DNA from: Firmicutes bacterium UBA5301
Lineage (GTDB): Bacteria; Bacillota; UBA5301
Reading direction: 5' to 3'
Length of the DNA: 11,689 nt
Assembly: GCA_002408345.1 (NCBI GenBank)
Contig: DHRX01000165.1
Coordinates: 1-11,689 of the forward strand
Each line of letters begins with the position of its first letter. Position 1 is the first letter of the stretch. The position numbers were made by a program, and so were the translations under genes. The notes under the pieces were generated by a model that was given only the letters and a program-made list of their open reading frames with translations, was not told where the DNA came from and did not search any database. This document shows positions 1-5,608 of this stretch, one piece after another.

Positions 1-171
1 TAAATCAGAAGTAGCCTGGTCTTTCTGACAAATCCTTCGTTCCTTTATCCCAGTACGGGATACAATCCATTCATCAGATGTATCCACCATCTTTTCAAGG
101 TCATAATTTGTTAAAATACGGTCTGGTACATATGAACCCATACCAACAATTCCAACATCATATTCCATCAT
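1..171 (-). CDS. fabH: Beta-ketoacyl-ACP synthase III, N-terminal part (cut by window edge)
   Basis: FabH starts bacterial fatty acid synthesis by condensing acetyl-CoA (or a branched acyl-CoA) with malonyl-ACP in the cytoplasm. Only the first 57 residues are present, and the frame stays open to base 1. The visible protein has the usual N-terminal pattern: a short beta strand (VGIVGMGSYVPDRILTN), then TSDEWIVSRTGIKERR at residues 31-46, which is a hallmark of FabH. The Cys-His-Asn catalytic residues lie beyond the window. There are two adjacent ATG codons (169-171 and 166-168). The ribosome binding site AGGAAG at 177-182 is 5 nt from the first and 8 nt from the second, so either may be used. 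The gene lies 15 nt after plsX and belongs to the fapR-plsX operon. Identity is secure from the motif and context. Confidence 0.93.
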   Translation of the reverse strand, partial: MMEYDVGIVGMGSYVPDRILTNYDLEKMVDTSDEWIVSRTGIKERRICQKDQATSDL

Positions 172-186
172 CTATACTTCCTAATC

Positions 187-1191
187 TTAATTATTTTCAC
201 TTTCTATCGCTGTCTTAAGCTTTTCAACATAACCACTAAGCACACCATCGCGAGCAACCCGGATAGCATTTTTAATGGCTTTTGCATTGGAGCGCCCATG
301 GCTAATAATATAAACTCCGTTAATACCTAATAACGGTGCCCCACCATGTTCAGCATAATCTAAACTTTTTTTCATCTTGGTTAGATTGTTTTTCACCAAT
401 AAACCGCTAAATTTTCCTGTAAGGCCACTAAATATCGTTTGTTTAAGGGTACGGCCAAACTGGCTCCACATCCCTTCGACCAGTTTAAGAACAATATTAC
501 CTACAAACCCATCACAAACTACTACATCAGCAGTTCCAGCAGGTATATCATTACCCTCAATATTGCCAATAAAGTTTAAGCCCTCTTGGTCAACAAGCAT
601 CTGGTGTACTTCTTTAACCAATTCGTTACCTTTCTCCGCTTCTTCACCAATATTTAATAAACCAACCTTAGGATTTTTCACCTTTAATACTTCTTCCGCA
701 TATATACTACCCATTTTCGCAAACTGCATAAGGTGAATTGGTCGACAATCAGCATTAGCTCCTCCGTCTACCAGCAAAAAGAAACGTCCTGCTGCTGGTA
801 AAGGGATCCCGATAGCCGGACGATCCACACCTGGAATTCGGCCAATCTTAAACAGCGCAGAAGCCATAGCCGCACCGGTATTACCAGCGCTTAAACCAGC
901 ATCAGCAATCCCGTCTTTAACTAACTGAGCTGAACGGACAATAGAAGAGTTAGGTTTAGAACGTACAACCTTACCAGGATGCTCGTCCATCCCTACCGTA
1001 TCTGGCGCATCATCTACCTCAATCCTCGATTGATCATAAGTATATTTGGCCAATTCTGCTACTAAAGTTTCTTTTGGTCCGGATAAAATTAAGTGAATAT
1101 CAGAAAAATCCTGTAACGCTTCTACTGCTCCAGCAACAGTAACTTCGGGAGCGAAATCCCCTCCCATAGCATCTATCACTATTCTAACCAT
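187..1191 (-). CDS. plsX: Phosphate acyltransferase PlsX
   Basis: PlsX converts acyl-ACP and phosphate into acyl-phosphate, which PlsY then uses to acylate glycerol-3-phosphate in phospholipid synthesis. It is a soluble, peripherally membrane-associated enzyme. The 334-residue length is normal for the family. The N-terminus carries the family signature IDAMGGD (residues 6-12) followed by AP. Other typical segments are VGMDEHPGKVVRSKPNSSI, LSAGNTGAAMA, RPAIGIPLP, DGGANADCRP, CDGFVGNIVLK and GGAPLLGINGV. The ATG start has AGGGG about 7 nt upstream, and this site overlaps the TGA of fapR, so the two genes are probably translationally coupled (4-nt gap). fabH follows after 15 nt. Control by FapR is expected from the operon position. 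Nothing in the protein looks truncated. Confidence 0.97.
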   Translation of the reverse strand: MVRIVIDAMGGDFAPEVTVAGAVEALQDFSDIHLILSGPKETLVAELAKYTYDQSRIEVDDAPDTVGMDEHPGKVVRSKPNSSIVRSAQLVKDGIADAGLSAGNTGAAMASALFKIGRIPGVDRPAIGIPLPAAGRFFLLVDGGANADCRPIHLMQFAKMGSIYAEEVLKVKNPKVGLLNIGEEAEKGNELVKEVHQMLVDQEGLNFIGNIEGNDIPAGTADVVVCDGFVGNIVLKLVEGMWSQFGRTLKQTIFSGLTGKFSGLLVKNNLTKMKKSLDYAEHGGAPLLGINGVYIISHGRSNAKAIKNAIRVARDGVLSGYVEKLKTAIESENN

Positions 1192-1195
1192 GTTT

Positions 1196-1768
1196 TCACC
1201 CCTGCGTTATGTTTTCTCTACAAAAAAGGATAAATTCGCCCTGAAAAACTTGGCGCTCTCTAACAAAACTCTCTACTCTGATTATGCGTTTTTTTCCCTG
1301 CACCTGTAAAACATAGGCCTTGGCAACAATCCGCTCTCCTGTTTTAACCGGGTTCAAGTAGCGAATTTCTGCCGAACCTGTTAAAGCTAAAGGCGCATCA
1401 ACTAAAGCAACCGCTAACGAATTAGCCTGGGCAAATATGTGGTGCCCCCGAACAACATTAGAATTAGCAAAGCCCATGCTAGTATCTGTATCTAAAACTG
1501 AAATACCAGATTTGTCCAAGTTTATTTCTATAAGATCACCGATAATATCAGAAGAAGCCACTGACTTAACTCGGCCATAAGCTTTTTCAGCTACGTGCTT
1601 CACTCTTTCTCGTAGTTCGGGCAAGCCTAATTCTAAGCGGTCTAAGCGAATAGTCTGAATACTAACCTGAAAGTGTTCCGCTAATTCCTGATCAGTAAAA
1701 AACGGATCACTTGCCAAAAGTTCAACTAAACCCTGTTGTCTTTGGGCTTTACGCGTTCTGGACACCAA
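1196..1768 (-). CDS. fapR: Transcription factor FapR, malonyl-CoA-sensing regulator of fatty acid and phospholipid genes
   Basis: FapR represses lipid synthesis genes and releases DNA when malonyl-CoA binds. The 190-residue protein has the two expected parts. The first is an N-terminal helix-turn-helix at about residues 24-47 (FTDQELAEHFQVSIQTIRLD), preceded by a basic tail. The second is a C-terminal hot-dog ligand domain from about residue 65, with RGHHIFAQANSLAVAL at 108-123, the characteristic effector-pocket segment of this family. The start is a TTG at 1766-1768. A GTG one codon downstream would also fit the AAGGTG ribosome binding site at about 1774-1779. It is the first gene of fapR-plsX-fabH and is separated from the upstream rpmF gene by a terminator, so it should have its own, probably autoregulated, promoter in the 78 nt between 1769 and 1846. 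Confidence 0.95.
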   Translation of the reverse strand: MVSRTRKAQRQQGLVELLASDPFFTDQELAEHFQVSIQTIRLDRLELGLPELRERVKHVAEKAYGRVKSVASSDIIGDLIEINLDKSGISVLDTDTSMGFANSNVVRGHHIFAQANSLAVALVDAPLALTGSAEIRYLNPVKTGERIVAKAYVLQVQGKKRIIRVESFVRERQVFQGEFILFCRENITQG

Positions 1769-1803
1769 TAAAACACCTTCATCCTAGTAGCTGCTCTTAA
1801 TAG

Positions 1804-1822
1804 CTAGTATTATTCTACTTAA
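1804..1822 (-). promoter_or_regulatory. Candidate FapR operator upstream of fapR
   Basis: On the minus strand this reads TTAAGTAGAATAATACTAG. It contains an inverted AGTA...TACT pair with six bases between, in an AT-rich setting 36-54 nt before the fapR start. From memory, known Bacillus and Staphylococcus FapR sites have a TTAGTA-N5-TACTAA layout. This site is similar, but the spacer is one base longer and one half carries an extra A. A FapR site is expected here because fapR operons are normally autoregulated. I found no convincing -35/-10 pair in the same gap, so the relation to the promoter is unknown. Confidence 0.35.
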
Positions 1823-1846
1823 TTTGAAAAATCCCTCTATGGGTGT

Positions 1847-1877
1847 AAAAAAAAAGTGTGAACCCGTAGGTCCACAC
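1847..1877 (-). terminator. Rho-independent terminator of the yceD-rpmF operon
   Basis: Read on the minus strand, a 9-bp stem (GTGTGGACC with GGTTCACAC, one G-U pair) closes on the four-base loop TACG. It is followed by nine T residues (1847-1855). The loop in RNA is C(UACG)G, a member of the unusually stable UNCG tetraloop class. The hairpin starts 23 nt after the rpmF stop codon. A run of A residues precedes the stem and could extend it by pairing with the T-tract. It isolates rpmF transcription from fapR. Confidence 0.9.
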
Positions 1878-1880
1878 CCT

Positions 1881-1895
1881 TTTTAGACTCTAAAA
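1881..1895. repeat. Short AT-rich inverted repeat between rpmF and its terminator
   Basis: TTTTAGA and TCTAAAA flank a single central base, giving a perfect 7-bp inverted repeat. It sits between the rpmF stop codon and the terminator hairpin and includes the A-tract side of the terminator. It is too tight to form a good RNA hairpin, and its function, if any, is unknown. It may be an accident of AT-rich sequence. Confidence 0.4.
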
Positions 1896-1900
1896 TCTTC

Positions 1901-2080
1901 TTATTCAGCAACTTCTAATACCTGTTTACCATCATAGTAACCACAACTTGGACATGCCCGATGCGGCATCTTTACTTCGTGACACTGCGGACATTTTACC
2001 AAAGTTGGACGACTGGCCTTCCAATGAGTACGTCTTTTGGCACCTCTAGTACTAGATTGTTTTCTTTTTGGTACAGCCAT
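1901..2080 (-). CDS. rpmF: 50S ribosomal protein L32 (bL32), zinc-ribbon form
   Basis: This 59-residue protein of the large ribosomal subunit is recognised by its start MAVPKRKQSSTRGAKRRTHW, which is nearly diagnostic for bL32. It has four cysteines at residues 30, 33, 43 and 46 (CPQC and CPSC) forming a zinc ribbon, so this is the zinc-binding version and not a cysteine-free paralogue. The ATG has a very strong ribosome binding site, GGGAGGTG (2088-2095), 7 nt upstream. It lies 36 nt after yceD, the usual partner of rpmF in many bacteria, and is followed by a strong terminator. Length and composition are normal. Confidence 0.97.
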   Translation of the reverse strand: MAVPKRKQSSTRGAKRRTHWKASRPTLVKCPQCHEVKMPHRACPSCGYYDGKQVLEVAE

Positions 2081-2116
2081 CTTGGTACACCTCCCAATTA
2101 AACCAACAAATATTAA

Positions 2117-2659
2117 CTACTCAATTGTTTTTGGCAATAAACTTCGTAATGCTTCCATCCTAGGGTCTATTGATTCCTCAGTACACGCACAGTCGCCAAC
2201 ATTAAGGTTCTGACCACAGGAAGAACAAAGCCCTTTACACTCCTGAGAGCAAAGTATCTTGACCGGTAGACCTACCCCCAACTCATCCTCCACGGATCTA
2301 GATAAATCAATAACTGTCCCTTCATAAGGATAGATTATATCATCCAAAGAACCAAGTTCCTTTTCCTGTAGCACCATCTCTGTAACCTGATTCTTTTGAC
2401 CAAACTCAACTTCAAAATCTAAAACTACCGGATACTCAAAAGGTTCTAAACACCGATCGCAAACGGTAGCTAACTTAGTCTGAATTTGGCCTTGAACCAA
2501 AAAAAACTTACCGGCATTGGTTACTTGACCAACAACATGTACCGGTTCTACATATTTCTTTACGGCAGCAGGAAACACCAAGGGGATCCGGTTGTTTGTA
2601 ACGGAAAAATCTAAAGAGGCACCTTTAGCCCCTTGGATTGATGAAATATCAATTTTCAT
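2117..2659 (-). CDS. yceD: YceD/DUF177 family protein, 23S rRNA accumulation factor (YlbN-like)
   Basis: Proteins of this family are encoded next to rpmF and, in Escherichia coli and plants, are linked to 23S rRNA accumulation or processing; the exact activity is not settled. The 180-residue protein shows the family pattern: CDRCLEPF at 67-74, an acidic middle, then a cysteine cluster CSQECKGLCSSCGQNLN at 137-153 plus Cys157 and Cys159. These cysteines suggest metal binding, although many relatives lack some of them. I chose the ATG at 2657-2659. An in-frame TTG at 2675-2677 lies beside the predicted transcription start and upstream of the ribosome binding site, so it is unlikely to be used. 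The gene is first in a two-gene operon with rpmF and is preceded by a perfect sigma-A promoter. It corresponds to Bacillus subtilis ylbN by position. Confidence 0.92.
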   Translation of the reverse strand: MKIDISSIQGAKGASLDFSVTNNRIPLVFPAAVKKYVEPVHVVGQVTNAGKFFLVQGQIQTKLATVCDRCLEPFEYPVVLDFEVEFGQKNQVTEMVLQEKELGSLDDIIYPYEGTVIDLSRSVEDELGVGLPVKILCSQECKGLCSSCGQNLNVGDCACTEESIDPRMEALRSLLPKTIE

Positions 2660-2665
2660 GATTTT

Positions 2666-2671
2666 CCTCCC
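2666..2671 (-). promoter_or_regulatory. Ribosome binding site that fixes the yceD start
   Basis: GGGAGG on the minus strand lies 6 nt before the ATG at 2657-2659. It falls inside the longer open frame that begins with TTG at 2677, which argues against that upstream start. Confidence 0.85.
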
Positions 2672-2685
2672 TGACAACTGGAATT

Positions 2686-2714
2686 ATTATACCTAGCCAA
2701 GCAGGCCTTGTCAA
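2686..2714 (-). promoter_or_regulatory. Perfect consensus sigma-A promoter for yceD-rpmF
   Basis: On the minus strand TTGACA (2709-2714) and TATAAT (2686-2691) are separated by exactly 17 nt. Both hexamers match the vegetative consensus at all six positions. The expected transcription start is around 2678-2680, leaving a leader of about 20 nt with GGGAGG before the yceD ATG. The -35 box begins only 3 nt past the stop codon of the upstream gene. The strength fits a ribosomal protein transcript. Confidence 0.9.
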
Positions 2715-2717
2715 CAG

Positions 2718-3473
2718 CTAGTAAAGGGTTAAACCAGCGGCAGCTAATACCATTCTTTGATGGTCAAGGTCCTCTCTCCTGTTTTTATGTAACTTGCTCC
2801 CGTAAAAATGGATACAAAAATGTCCAGGAAAACCGTTGGTAATACGGTGAGATCCATGGGGGTATCCGTTCATAGAAGCGGCAATACGCATACCGTTAAA
2901 TTCGACGATGATTGCTCGGCGGTTCCAAGACCAACGTCCACCATAAATTTTCTTAAGCAGATCTGTATCATTACGAGAAGCCGGTTCAACATCAGCATGC
3001 AGATGTCCGCCTAACCTTTTAACCATAAAAAACTCGCCGTTCTGCACATCAATAACCTTAGCGGTCTGGCCTACTCGAAATAGAGTATGGACCTGTTCCC
3101 AGGGTACTACCTGCAAACTTCTGGATACTGTTATCGGCTCTTCCGTTCCAGTTAAAAAAGGATGCAGCGCTTCCCAGGTTCTTTGGCCAACAACCCCATC
3201 AATATGGAGCGCTAAATTAGATTGAAAAATACGTACAGCTAGTTCTGTTCCCCGTCCGTAAACCCCATCAACAGTTGATTTATATAACCCTAACGCTGCT
3301 AACACAACTTGAACCTGCTGAACAGCAGCCCCTTTATCATTAAGTCGTAATACAGGATAACGTTGTTCACCAAAGGTAGCCGGTGCCCACAGAAGAACTA
3401 CTAAAATCATACTTAACGTCGATACTAGTAGCCTAAGAGCTAACCCTCTGTTTTTTAATAGACTGCCTTGCAT
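2718..3473 (-). CDS. Secreted peptidoglycan-binding protein with divergent L,D-transpeptidase-like C-terminal domain
   Basis: The 251-residue protein has three parts. Residues 1-36 form a signal peptide or membrane anchor: a basic start, then a hydrophobic run LLVSTLSMILVVLLWAPATFG. Residues 43-105 form a peptidoglycan-binding domain 1, with LRLNDKGAAVQQVQVVLAALG, VDGVYGRGTELAVRIFQ and IDGVVGQRTWEAL. The C-terminal part (about 135-251) is rich in conserved-looking residues: GHLHADVEP at 156-164, YPHGSH at 204-209, GHFCIHF at 217-223 and His229. The HG...GHFCI layout recalls the HG...SHGCIR active site of YkuD-type L,D-transpeptidases, with Cys220 as possible nucleophile, but the match is partial and the activity is inferred. 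The ATG start lies inside the upstream phospholipase gene (41-nt overlap) and has GAGGT 7 nt upstream. It likely acts at the cell wall; a role in spore or vegetative wall remodelling is possible. Confidence 0.8.
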   Translation of the reverse strand: MQGSLLKNRGLALRLLVSTLSMILVVLLWAPATFGEQRYPVLRLNDKGAAVQQVQVVLAALGLYKSTVDGVYGRGTELAVRIFQSNLALHIDGVVGQRTWEALHPFLTGTEEPITVSRSLQVVPWEQVHTLFRVGQTAKVIDVQNGEFFMVKRLGGHLHADVEPASRNDTDLLKKIYGGRWSWNRRAIIVEFNGMRIAASMNGYPHGSHRITNGFPGHFCIHFYGSKLHKNRREDLDHQRMVLAAAGLTLY

Positions 3474-4305
3474 TATACCGACCTCGCTCTTTACTCCCTA
3501 ATCTGCCTGCACGCTCCAGAAGAGTATAAATTTCAGGCCACTTCTCTTGGGCGGCCTTCCGACCTGCTTCAATAGCTACAGGAGCTAAACGCAAATCGTG
3601 AGGTTTGACCTGTTCCAAATCGGGTCGAATTACTACATCAGCTTTACAAACCTTATCCACATTAATTTCTTGCTGCATAATATCAATACTCTGTAAAATA
3701 ATATCGATTACTGAGGTAGGGGTTAATTCTTGTACCGAACTGCCGACATCTACCGCTATCACTATATCCGCTCCAACTTGTCGTGCCGGATCAATAGGTA
3801 CTCTACTTCTAATTCCACCATCAACTAACAGCCTACCATCTACTTCTTGAGGTAAAAAAATTCCAGGGATCGATGCGCTAGCTAACGCGTTCTTGGCTAC
3901 ATTACCTTTATCCAATACTACTTCACTACCGGTTTGGATATCTACTGCAATAGCCCTATATATATAATCCAAATCTTCAGTCTGCTTATGTTTACACAAT
4001 AAGTCTAAGAGTTGATACAGTTTCTCGGTTTTAAAAAAGCCCATGCGCGGTACGGTTACATCTATTAGTTGATCCCAATTTAGCGTGACCGCAAGCTTTT
4101 CTAGCCAACTTAAATCTGTACCGGCAGCGTAAATAGCTCCAATAATAGCACCAATACTGATCCCGGTAATAATGTCGATTGGCATGCCTTGCTCTTCTAA
4201 GACTGATAATACTCCAATATGAGCCATTCCACGGGCTGCCCCGCCTCCTAAAGCTAACCCGATCCTAGCTTTTCCTTCACTCAAATTAAATACCCCCAAC
4301 CTCAA
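3433..4305 (-). CDS. Patatin-like phospholipase / NTE-family serine esterase (YlbK/RssA-like)
   Basis: Patatin-family lipases are cytoplasmic serine hydrolases with a Ser-Asp dyad that act on acyl esters; the substrate of this branch is not established. All family motifs are visible in the 290-residue protein: the oxyanion glycine segment LGGGAARGMAHIGVL (19-33), the nucleophile elbow GISIG with Ser50, and DGG with Asp162. Length is normal and no membrane segment is obvious. The start is uncertain. TTG at 4303-4305 has only a weak AGGA nearby. TTG at 4282-4284, giving MSEGKARIGLALGGG, is preceded by GGGGG at a better 8-nt distance and places the start closer to the first motif, as in relatives. 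The 3' end overlaps the secreted wall protein gene by 41 nt, so the two are probably coupled. Its position beside ylbJ matches Bacillus subtilis ylbK, but here ylbJ is divergent. Confidence 0.93.
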   Translation of the reverse strand: MRLGVFNLSEGKARIGLALGGGAARGMAHIGVLSVLEEQGMPIDIITGISIGAIIGAIYAAGTDLSWLEKLAVTLNWDQLIDVTVPRMGFFKTEKLYQLLDLLCKHKQTEDLDYIYRAIAVDIQTGSEVVLDKGNVAKNALASASIPGIFLPQEVDGRLLVDGGIRSRVPIDPARQVGADIVIAVDVGSSVQELTPTSVIDIILQSIDIMQQEINVDKVCKADVVIRPDLEQVKPHDLRLAPVAIEAGRKAAQEKWPEIYTLLERAGRLGSKERGRYNARQSIKKQRVSS

Positions 4306-4321
4306 ACCATCCTGCTCTATA

Positions 4322-4350
4322 GCATAATTTGACTCTAGCCTAAATATAAA
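4322..4350 (+). promoter_or_regulatory. Candidate sigma-E-type sporulation promoter of ylbJ
   Basis: GCATAAT (4322-4328) and AATATAAA (4343-4350) are separated by 14 nt. From memory, mother-cell sigma-E promoters resemble GNATATT, 14 nt, CATACAnT, so this is a partial match with the right spacing. It ends 16 nt before the ylbJ ribosome binding site. The region contains no good vegetative TTGACA/TATAAT pair on the plus strand. In Bacillus subtilis ylbJ is a sigma-E gene, which raises the prior. The AT-rich content of the region makes chance matches easy. Confidence 0.35.
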
Positions 4351-4366
4351 TTACCCGACTACGTAG

Positions 4367-4372
4367 AGGAGA
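4367..4372 (+). promoter_or_regulatory. Ribosome binding site of ylbJ
   Basis: AGGAGA is 6 nt before the ATG at 4379-4381. It supports this start and shows that the only plus-strand gene of the window is properly equipped for translation. Confidence 0.8.
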
Positions 4373-4378
4373 ATTCTT

Positions 4379-5608
4379 ATGACTAAAACCAAACGATTAA
4401 ATACCTATTTATTAGCACTACTTGTGGCAATCCTAACTGTCTCTATTGTTATCGACCCCCAGGAAACCTATAACGCCTCATTAGAAGGGGTACAACTCTG
4501 GTGGGATATCGTTCTCCCAGCTTTACTCCCCTTCTTTATCCTTTCGGAAGTATTAATGGGCCTAGGGGTAGTGCACTTTATGGGCGCTTTTCTGGAACCC
4601 CTTATGCAGCCGCTATTTAAAGTACCGGGGGTCGGTGGTTTCGTTGTCGCTATCGGCCTTGCTTCCGGATACCCGATCGGGGCAAAAATCACTACTCGAT
4701 TGCGGGAAGAAAACCTATGTACTCGCCTAGAAGCAGAACGCTTAATCGGCTTTACTAATACGGCAGACCCTTTGTTCATGGTAGGGGCAGTCGCCGTTGG
4801 CATGTTTCACAACCCCGCTCTTGGAGCTACTCTCGCTGCTGCTCACTACATCAGTAGTATTCTAGTCGGATTAACCTTACGCTTCTGGGGGAAAGAAGAA
4901 AATACTGTTGTTAATCAGCGACAACACCGACAAAGTAACCTATTCAAGTATGCCTTAGATGAACTTTATAACGCCCGCAACCGGGATAGTCGACCGATCG
5001 GCAAACTCCTCGGCGATGCTGTTACCAGTTCTATGCAGACCATGCTTTTAGTCGGTGGTTTTATTATTTTATTCGCCGTACTCGTAAGAGTTCTAGTTAA
5101 TATCGGTGCCATTAATTTATTGGCTGTTCCTTTAACTTGGCTACTTAAACCGCTACAAATCGGTTCGGAAATAATGAAACCCTTAGCTAGTGGAGTTTTC
5201 GAAATAACCTTAGGCGCTCATCAAGCCAGTCTGGCTTTACTCGATCCCCGTATTCAATTGGCACTGACTAGCGCAATTATTGCTTGGAGTGGGCTTTCCG
5301 TCCATGGTCAGGTTGCCGCTATTATCAGTTCTACCGATATTCGTTATACCCCTTATTTGGTAGCCCGAATAATTCATGGTCTCTACGCAGCAATCGTCAC
5401 TTATTACATTTATAACCCGACAAAAGCTGTTTTTCTAGCTACCCCCAAATTTTGGCAACCATTCCAAAATTATTGGATTTTGAATTTACCTTTACTCCAA
5501 GCCCGAGTAGTAACTCTTATTGGTATAATCTTCGTTTTCTTAGTGCTCAGTTCTATTATCTACCTGTTCTGCTCGAAGTTTCTGGCGCCCTTTTTCAATA
5601 ACCGCTAA
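4379..5608 (+). CDS. ylbJ: Sporulation integral membrane protein YlbJ
   Basis: YlbJ is a multi-span membrane protein needed for efficient spore formation in Bacillus subtilis, where it is made in the mother cell and affects spore cortex. Its transport substrate, if any, is unknown. The 409 residues match the family length. Hydrophobic segments alternate with short loops: about 9-26, 42-64, 84-99, 132-168, 218-256, 295-318, 329-345 and 376-398. Gate-domain features are visible, including LPALLPFFILSEVLMGLG (47-64), IGLASGYPIGAKI (92-104), FTNTADPLFMVGAVAVGMF (125-143), the second repeat beginning at about 217, and GVFEITLGAH (272-281). This two-repeat layout recalls nucleoside transporter gate proteins. 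It lies divergent from the patatin gene (73-nt gap), and its last 69 nt overlap the convergent coiled-coil gene. The presence of ylbJ indicates an endospore former. Confidence 0.93.
   Translation: MTKTKRLNTYLLALLVAILTVSIVIDPQETYNASLEGVQLWWDIVLPALLPFFILSEVLMGLGVVHFMGAFLEPLMQPLFKVPGVGGFVVAIGLASGYPIGAKITTRLREENLCTRLEAERLIGFTNTADPLFMVGAVAVGMFHNPALGATLAAAHYISSILVGLTLRFWGKEENTVVNQRQHRQSNLFKYALDELYNARNRDSRPIGKLLGDAVTSSMQTMLLVGGFIILFAVLVRVLVNIGAINLLAVPLTWLLKPLQIGSEIMKPLASGVFEITLGAHQASLALLDPRIQLALTSAIIAWSGLSVHGQVAAIISSTDIRYTPYLVARIIHGLYAAIVTYYIYNPTKAVFLATPKFWQPFQNYWILNLPLLQARVVTLIGIIFVFLVLSSIIYLFCSKFLAPFFNNR

Noticed and set aside
377..736. Plus-strand open frame opposite plsX (119 codons)
   Set aside because: It lies wholly antisense to the well-supported plsX gene, has low-complexity Pro/Thr/Ser-rich translation and no family resemblance.
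1769..1846. Sigma-A promoter hexamers for fapR
   Set aside because: TAGAAT, TAATAC and TATTAA are possible -10 boxes, but none has a reasonable -35 at 16-18 nt, so no promoter is called although one is expected here.
2660..2677. Upstream TTG start for yceD adding six residues
   Set aside because: The TTG is at or next to the predicted transcription start and the added codons contain the ribosome binding site, so the ATG at 2659 is preferred.
2808..3014. Plus-strand open frame opposite the secreted wall protein gene
   Set aside because: It is antisense to a gene with clear domains and shows no ribosome binding site or recognisable motif.
3605..3850. Plus-strand open frame opposite the patatin gene
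   Set aside because: Ser/Thr/Ile-rich shadow translation of a conserved gene, with no motif.
4468..4803. Minus-strand open frame opposite ylbJ (111 codons)
   Set aside because: It is antisense to ylbJ, rich in Arg/Pro/Thr as is typical of shadow frames, with no supporting start signal or homology I recognise.
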